Origin: Pleurocapsa minor GSE-CHR-MK 17-07R
Lineage (GTDB): Bacteria; Chloroflexota; Anaerolineae; Aggregatilineales; Phototrophicaceae
Assembly (NCBI GenBank): GCA_019359125.1
Contig: JAHHHY010000002.1
Location: 186,001 to 250,000, forward strand
Direction: 5' to 3'
Length of the DNA: 64,000 nucleotides
Shown here piece after piece: positions 60,143 to 64,000 of the stretch. Position 1 is the first letter of the stretch, and each line of letters opens with the position of its first letter. The position numbers were made by a program, and so were the translations under genes. A model generated the notes under the pieces. That model saw only the letters and a program-made list of their open reading frames with translations. It had not been told where the DNA came from and did no database searches.

Positions 60143-61015
60143 TTACTCGGCCAGTTGTGAGGGAACGAGTGCATTGATGCTGCGCTCTATCCACAGCAGG
60201 CCCACCGGCGCCGTTGGGTCGCCCTCGTAGCGCGAGATGCGTATGAACTGGTCCTGCCACAGCACAGAGGTGATGACCGTCGCCTGGTCGGTGATCGCCA
60301 TCTGGTCGTAAGCCTCGCGCCATCCGAAATAGCCGATGGCATCGGCCTGCATGGCGACACTTTCCACCAGCAGCGGATCGACCTGAAGCACCTGCACGCC
60401 GATCTGCGGTACATTGGCGATACCCGTGTACACCACTGTGCCATCGGCGTAAGCAGACACCCAGTAAACGGGCCCAAAGCCGAAATCAGGGCTGCGCTCC
60501 AGCGTGGCCACGGGCGATTCGGTGCCGTGCAGGATGCCCGACAGTCCCTGGGAAGCCCCCGTCCAGCGCGCCGTGCCAGCCACCGCGTCAATCCAGTTTT
60601 CGATGAACGCCAGCGCCAGCGGTGCGGACGTGTCACCCGCGTAGCGTTCGATGCGCTGGGTCTCGCCATCGCGTGTCACCGACGTGGTGATGTACGGCAG
60701 GTCGCTCACCAGCATGGTCTTGTACTCATCTGCCCAGTCAAAATAACCGGCGTCGACGATGGCATCCACCATCTGTGTCACCAGCTCCGGTTCGATCTGG
60801 GCGGTCTGTTCTCCGGTGATGTCCACAAACTGCCCGCCGTCATACAGGACCGTGCCATCGTCCAGGATGCTCACGTTGTAGACCGGGCATGTACCAAAGC
60901 AGGCTGTGCGTTCCAGCGTGATGACCGGCGTGGGGTCAGATGTCTGCGCGCTCAGGGCGCTCGCCCCCAGCAGGGCCGCCCCGACGAATACGGTGGAAAT
61001 GAAAAGTTTGTTCAT
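60143..61015 (-). CDS. Secreted protein with two tandem DUF6438 domains
   Basis: A 290-residue exported protein: signal peptide MNKLFISTVFVGAALLGASA with cleavage near SAQ. The first domain begins TLERTACFGTCPVYNVSILD, the hallmark CFGxCPxY of DUF6438, and runs to about residue 145. The second starts TLERSPDFGFGPVYWVSAYA and has the same layout (later ITSVLWQDQFIRISRYEG matches VTRDGETQRIERYAG), but both Cys are replaced. So it is a duplicated domain with one degenerate motif. The ATG has an AAAGAGG site. The role is unknown. Confidence 0.88.
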   Translation of the reverse strand: MNKLFISTVFVGAALLGASALSAQTSDPTPVITLERTACFGTCPVYNVSILDDGTVLYDGGQFVDITGEQTAQIEPELVTQMVDAIVDAGYFDWADEYKTMLVSDLPYITTSVTRDGETQRIERYAGDTSAPLALAFIENWIDAVAGTARWTGASQGLSGILHGTESPVATLERSPDFGFGPVYWVSAYADGTVVYTGIANVPQIGVQVLQVDPLLVESVAMQADAIGYFGWREAYDQMAITDQATVITSVLWQDQFIRISRYEGDPTAPVGLLWIERSINALVPSQLAE

Positions 61016-61167
61016 GCTGATGTCCTCTTTCAGGTTGTAATTAAGACGCCGGAGGACGCGTTTTGGTTCCCTGTGAACATGATTTGTCCGAAACAACGGT
61101 CTGCTGCCTGAAGGCTGCTCTGCTGGTATAGTTGTCTGTAAACAGGACAGGATTCTACAGGGCAGCT

Positions 61168-61644
61168 ATGAGCTATCAGATTGCACAGATCAATATCGCG
61201 CGGATGCTGGCGCCGCTGGACAGCGTGCAAATGCACGGGTTCGTCTCACGCCTGGACGAGATCAATGCGCTGGCCGAGTCCGCGCCCGGCTTCGTGTGGC
61301 GGCTGAAGGGCGATGGCAACGACGCCACCAGCCTGCGCCCGTTTGAAGACGACATGATGATCGTCAACATGAGCGTGTGGGAAAGCATCGACGCGCTGCA
61401 TCAGTTTGCCTTTGGCTCGGAACATGTGGCGCTTTATCGCGCCCGCGCCGACTGGTTCAGCAAAATGGAGGCGCGGCCAACGTGCCTGTGGTGGGTGCCT
61501 GCCGGGCATATCCCCACCGTCGCCGAGGCGAAAGAGCGCCTGACGACGCTGTGGTATCGCGGCATCACCCCGCTGGCCTTCACCTTCCAGAAGCGGTTTA
61601 CACCGCATGAGGTTGAAGCGTATGCAGCGCAGCACGGAGACTAA
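61168..61644 (+). CDS. DUF3291 protein, first of tandem pair
   Basis: A 158-residue protein beginning YQIAQINIARMLAPLDS, with ESAPGFVWRLKGDGNDA, VNMSVWESIDALHQFAFGSE and LWWVPAGHIPTVAEAKERL, all characteristic of DUF3291, a dimeric alpha/beta-barrel-like family related to antibiotic-biosynthesis monooxygenase folds. The function is unknown. The start ATG is at 61168. It is followed 5 nt later by a paralogue, so the two are cotranscribed. Cytosolic. It is divergent from the DUF6438 gene. Confidence 0.88.
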   Translation: MSYQIAQINIARMLAPLDSVQMHGFVSRLDEINALAESAPGFVWRLKGDGNDATSLRPFEDDMMIVNMSVWESIDALHQFAFGSEHVALYRARADWFSKMEARPTCLWWVPAGHIPTVAEAKERLTTLWYRGITPLAFTFQKRFTPHEVEAYAAQHGD

Positions 61645-61648
61645 CGGC

Positions 61649-62104
61649 ATGACCGGCTTTAATGTCGCCCAGTTCAATATTGCGCGCATGCGTGCGCCCA
61701 TCACCGACCCCGACATGGCCGATCTGCCCCAGGTGCTGGAACACATCGATGCGCTGGGCAAGCAGGCGGACGGCTTCGTGTGGATTCTGGACATCGACCG
61801 CACCAGCAATCCCGCGGCGGTTATCGCGCCGTATCCCGACCCGCTCATCATCGTCAATTACACCGTGTGGCGCGATATCGACGCGCTGTGGAAATTCACC
61901 TATGCCGGCGAACACTTGCAGGTGCTGCGCAGCCGGCGCGACTGGTTCACGCCGCTGGGCGGCCCGCAGAATGTGCTGTGGTGGGTGCCCGCCGGACAGA
62001 TTCCCACGCTGGACGAGGCGGTCGAACGGCTGGAGCATCTGCGCCAGCACGGGCCAACGCCCCACGCGTTTCACTTTCGTGCGCGCTTCGAGCCGACCGT
62101 CTGA
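61649..62104 (+). CDS. DUF3291 protein, second of tandem pair
   Basis: A 151-residue paralogue of the preceding gene. Matching landmarks are FNVAQFNIARMRAPITDPD, ADGFVWILDIDRTSNPAAV, IVNYTVWRDIDALWKFTYAG and LWWVPAGQIPTLDEAVERL. The ATG has GGAG 10 nt upstream. Divergence between the copies is substantial, so the duplication is old. They may form a heterodimer. No substrate can be named. A VOC-domain gene follows after about 90 nt. Confidence 0.88.
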   Translation: MTGFNVAQFNIARMRAPITDPDMADLPQVLEHIDALGKQADGFVWILDIDRTSNPAAVIAPYPDPLIIVNYTVWRDIDALWKFTYAGEHLQVLRSRRDWFTPLGGPQNVLWWVPAGQIPTLDEAVERLEHLRQHGPTPHAFHFRARFEPTV

Positions 62105-62191
62105 GCCGTGTGACGTGCTGAACCCGTGCATCCGATCATCGGGCTGAACGCGCATTAAGCATGGGAATCATTATGCGCAGGGGGAAGTGTC

Positions 62192-62578
62192 ATGATCGGG
62201 AGCGTCGGCGGGATCGTGTTGTTTGTGACTGACCTGGAACGCAGCGTCGGCTTTTACGAGGGCGTGATGGGCCTGAAAGCGGGCTTTGCCGATGCCGTGT
62301 CGCGTGCCTACACGCTGGGTCAGCAGGATTTTGTGCTGCTGGCGCTGCCTGGCGCGGTCAGTATGCTGGGGGATGATGCGGTGCAGCCGACGCGCGATGG
62401 GGTCCGGCGCATCATGCTGTGCGTGCATACGCCGGATGTGGACGCAGCCCATGCGGAGTTGGTGGCCAAAGGCGCCACCATCATACGCGCGCCCAAGAGC
62501 CAGGACTGGGGCCGCCGCACGACGCACTTCGCTGATCCGGATGGCAACGTGTGGGAGTTCTATCAGTTCCTGGAATGA
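62192..62578 (+). CDS. VOC/glyoxalase-family protein
   Basis: A 128-residue single VOC domain pair (two beta-alpha-beta-beta-beta units). LFVTDLERSVGFYEGVMGLKA is near the N terminus and RTTHFADPDGNVWEFYQFLE near the C terminus, the latter holding the usual metal Glu. Whether it is a glyoxalase, dioxygenase or resistance-type protein is not decided by sequence alone. The His ligand position near residue 8 (expected HxxL) is not conserved, so metal use is uncertain. It precedes the epimerase gene on the same strand. Confidence 0.85.
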   Translation: MIGSVGGIVLFVTDLERSVGFYEGVMGLKAGFADAVSRAYTLGQQDFVLLALPGAVSMLGDDAVQPTRDGVRRIMLCVHTPDVDAAHAELVAKGATIIRAPKSQDWGRRTTHFADPDGNVWEFYQFLE

Positions 62579-62650
62579 TGCGCACAACAGCCCGCCGCCG
62601 CTGTACAATCTGGGCATCTGTGCTGACCTGAACAACAGAAGGGAGCGGCC

Positions 62651-63061
62651 ATGACGGGCGCGATCAGGATCAATCATGTGGCGGTGGTCGTGGAGGACGT
62701 GCATGTTGCGCTGGGCTTCTGGCGCGACGCGCTCGGCCTGGTCTGCCAGCATATCGAGCACAACGAGTCGGAGTCGGTCGATATCGCGTTCCTGCCGGTG
62801 GGCGAGGGCGAAATCGAGCTGATCGCGCCGTTCACCGAAGACAGCGGTGTGGCGAAATATCTGGCAAAAAAGGGGAGCGGCCTGCATCACATCTGCCTGG
62901 AAGTGGACGATATCGCCGCGGTGATGACGCGCATCCTGGCCAGCGGCGCCGAGATGATCAACGACGCGCCCAAGACCCGGCCAGACGGCACGCGCTATGC
63001 CTTCGTGCATCCGAAGTCGACCGGCGGCGTGCTGCTGGAGCTGTATGAGGTGGCGCGATGA
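62651..63061 (+). CDS. mce: Methylmalonyl-CoA epimerase
   Basis: A 136-residue VOC enzyme that interconverts the (R) and (S) forms of methylmalonyl-CoA in propionyl-CoA metabolism. The metal His is in INHVAVVVEDV (His9), with EIELIAPFTEDSGVAKYLAK, the substrate-loop region, then GLHHICLEVDDI and LLELYEV, where the last Glu closes the metal site. These are the family's diagnostic segments, more so than in the other VOC gene. The stop overlaps the next start (ATGA). Mutase genes are not in the window. Confidence 0.93.
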   Translation: MTGAIRINHVAVVVEDVHVALGFWRDALGLVCQHIEHNESESVDIAFLPVGEGEIELIAPFTEDSGVAKYLAKKGSGLHHICLEVDDIAAVMTRILASGAEMINDAPKTRPDGTRYAFVHPKSTGGVLLELYEVAR

Positions 63062-63522
63062 GCGCGCGTCGTGCGTTGGCCGGGCTGCTGCTGATTGCAT
63101 CGCTGGCGGCAGGGGGTGCTGCATTGGCGCGCCAGGCCTCGCCCCAGTTTCAGTGTTCGGCGTCGTCGGGCTATGGCGCCATGCTGGAGCAGGACCAGTA
63201 TTTCCTCGACCTGCAATGCCAGCCCGCGCTGGCGACCACCATCGTGCTGGAGCCGAACGAGGGCGCGACCTTCACCGTCAGCCTGAGCAACTGGTATGCG
63301 GCGGTGGGCATGGCCGATGCCGAGTTTGATATTCATCTGGCGATGGACCGGGCGCGCATCGCCCTGCGCGAAGCCGGCTCGGCGGACGAGCAGATCATCA
63401 CCGATGTGGTCGCCGCCATGGCCGACGTGCGCGTCATCACCGACCAGACGCGCTATGTGTTCACGATCGAAAATCGCGGCCTGCGCTCGGCGGTATTTGA
63501 CCTCAGCCTGCGCCCGCGCTAG
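63058..63522 (+). CDS. Small secreted protein, unknown function
   Basis: A 154-residue protein with signal peptide RALAGLLLIASLAAGGAALA (cleavage near LARQ). The mature part has beta-rich sequence: TIVLEPNEGATFTVSLSNWY, then an Ala/Asp-rich helix (AMDRARIALREAGSADEQI) and VFTIENRGLRSAVFDLSLRP. Two early Cys (QCSAS, LQCQP) may form a disulphide. No family is recognised. The ATG overlaps the epimerase stop, which is the only functional hint, and signal peptides make a metabolic role unlikely. Confidence 0.65.
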   Translation: MSARRALAGLLLIASLAAGGAALARQASPQFQCSASSGYGAMLEQDQYFLDLQCQPALATTIVLEPNEGATFTVSLSNWYAAVGMADAEFDIHLAMDRARIALREAGSADEQIITDVVAAMADVRVITDQTRYVFTIENRGLRSAVFDLSLRPR

Positions 63523-63602
63523 GGCTGGGAGGCTGCTCATGCATATCTCATGCCCCCGGTGTATCATGATGCGCATTCGGGCAAGCCACAGACAAGTGAG
63601 AT

Positions 63603-64000
63603 ATGACGAGCTTACAGGGTAAAGAACGCGCGGCGTACGTGCAGAACATGTTCGACCGCATCGCATTCCGCTACAACATCATGAACCGTGTGATGACGGC
63701 TGGGCAGGACATGAAGTGGCGACGCTTCATGATCGAGAAAGCGCGCCTGTCCAGCGGGGATCGGCTGCTTGACCTGGCGACCGGCACCGGCGATGTGGCC
63801 TTCGAGGCGCTGCGCATGGTTCCCGGCGTGCAGGCCTTCGGCGGCGACTTTTCGCTGGGCATGATGTTTGTGGGGCAGAAGGAACCGCTGGGGCCGCAGG
63901 TGCGCTGGAATGGCGCCGACGCGCTCAATCTGCCGTTTCCTGCCGAGACCTTTGACGCGCTCACGGCTGCCTATCTCATGCGTAACGTGATCGACATCCC
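63603..64000 (+). CDS. ubiE: UbiE/MenG-type quinone C-methyltransferase, N-terminal part
   Basis: The 3' end is cut by the window edge; about 132 residues are visible. The SAM-binding motif LDLATGTGDVAFEAL is at about residues 57-71, preceded by the family start KERAAYVQNMFDRIAFRYNI; DFSLGMM and ADALNLPFPAETFDALT are motifs II and III. This is class I methylase of menaquinone or ubiquinone biosynthesis; in a Chloroflexota-like genome, menaquinone is the likelier substrate. The upstream gap has no strong terminator. Confidence 0.93.
   Translation, partial: MTSLQGKERAAYVQNMFDRIAFRYNIMNRVMTAGQDMKWRRFMIEKARLSSGDRLLDLATGTGDVAFEALRMVPGVQAFGGDFSLGMMFVGQKEPLGPQVRWNGADALNLPFPAETFDALTAAYLMRNVIDI

Overview
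The window is a GC-rich bacterial chromosome segment with short intergenic gaps, many four-base stop/start overlaps and no ribosomal operon. Several traits suggest a Chloroflexota genome of the Anaerolineae type: secreted beta-propeller proteins with Thr/Pro/Gln-rich tails, a DUF3048 lipoprotein with a long Thr-Pro linker, a MurF-alanine racemase fusion, methylmalonyl-CoA epimerase and acyl-CoA dehydrogenase genes, and abundant palindromic intergenic repeats. This placement is inference; no rRNA marker is present.

Layout. 1-16.5 kb is mostly housekeeping: the 3' part of gcvPB, adenosine deaminase, two small membrane proteins, secA, uvrA, an orphan receiver protein, uvrC, a GNAT protein, then a minus-strand operon of two tandem paralogues of unknown function ending in an AAC(3)-like acetyltransferase, and a B3/B4-domain protein. 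uvrA and uvrC, on opposite strands, share a GAAC-N4-ATTC site just downstream of their -10 boxes, which looks like a local SOS operator. 16.6-21.7 kb has oligoendopeptidase F, an aldo/keto reductase and a large membrane protein, with two repeat families between them.

21.8-25.2 kb is an AT-richer island of three overlapping genes headed by a GHKL-type ATPase. It is the best candidate for an undescribed, possibly defensive, system; its middle gene appears frameshifted. 25.3-31.7 kb holds a BI-1 family membrane protein, tRNA-Ser(CGA), tadA, a beta-CASP nuclease paired with a small acidic protein ending in a clamp-binding-like motif, and three further repeat blocks, one of which has copied the tail of tadA. 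31.8-41.5 kb has a DUF3048 lipoprotein, a PIG-L deacetylase, a PstS-like lipoprotein, tgt, the MurF-Alr fusion and a protein with an N-terminal motif typical of contractile-injection-system cargo.

41.5-60 kb is dominated by nine secreted WD40/beta-propeller paralogues in three clusters (four, three and two genes), interrupted by a TetR-regulated GAP-family membrane protein, acyl-CoA dehydrogenase, a Ppx/GppA-HD phosphatase, small membrane proteins, an MBL hydrolase and a SCO1 protein. The 3' end of the SCO1 gene has been copied onto the end of one WD40 gene, truncating it. The last 4 kb contains a double DUF6438 protein, two tandem DUF3291 proteins, two VOC proteins (one methylmalonyl-CoA epimerase), a small secreted protein and the start of ubiE/menG.
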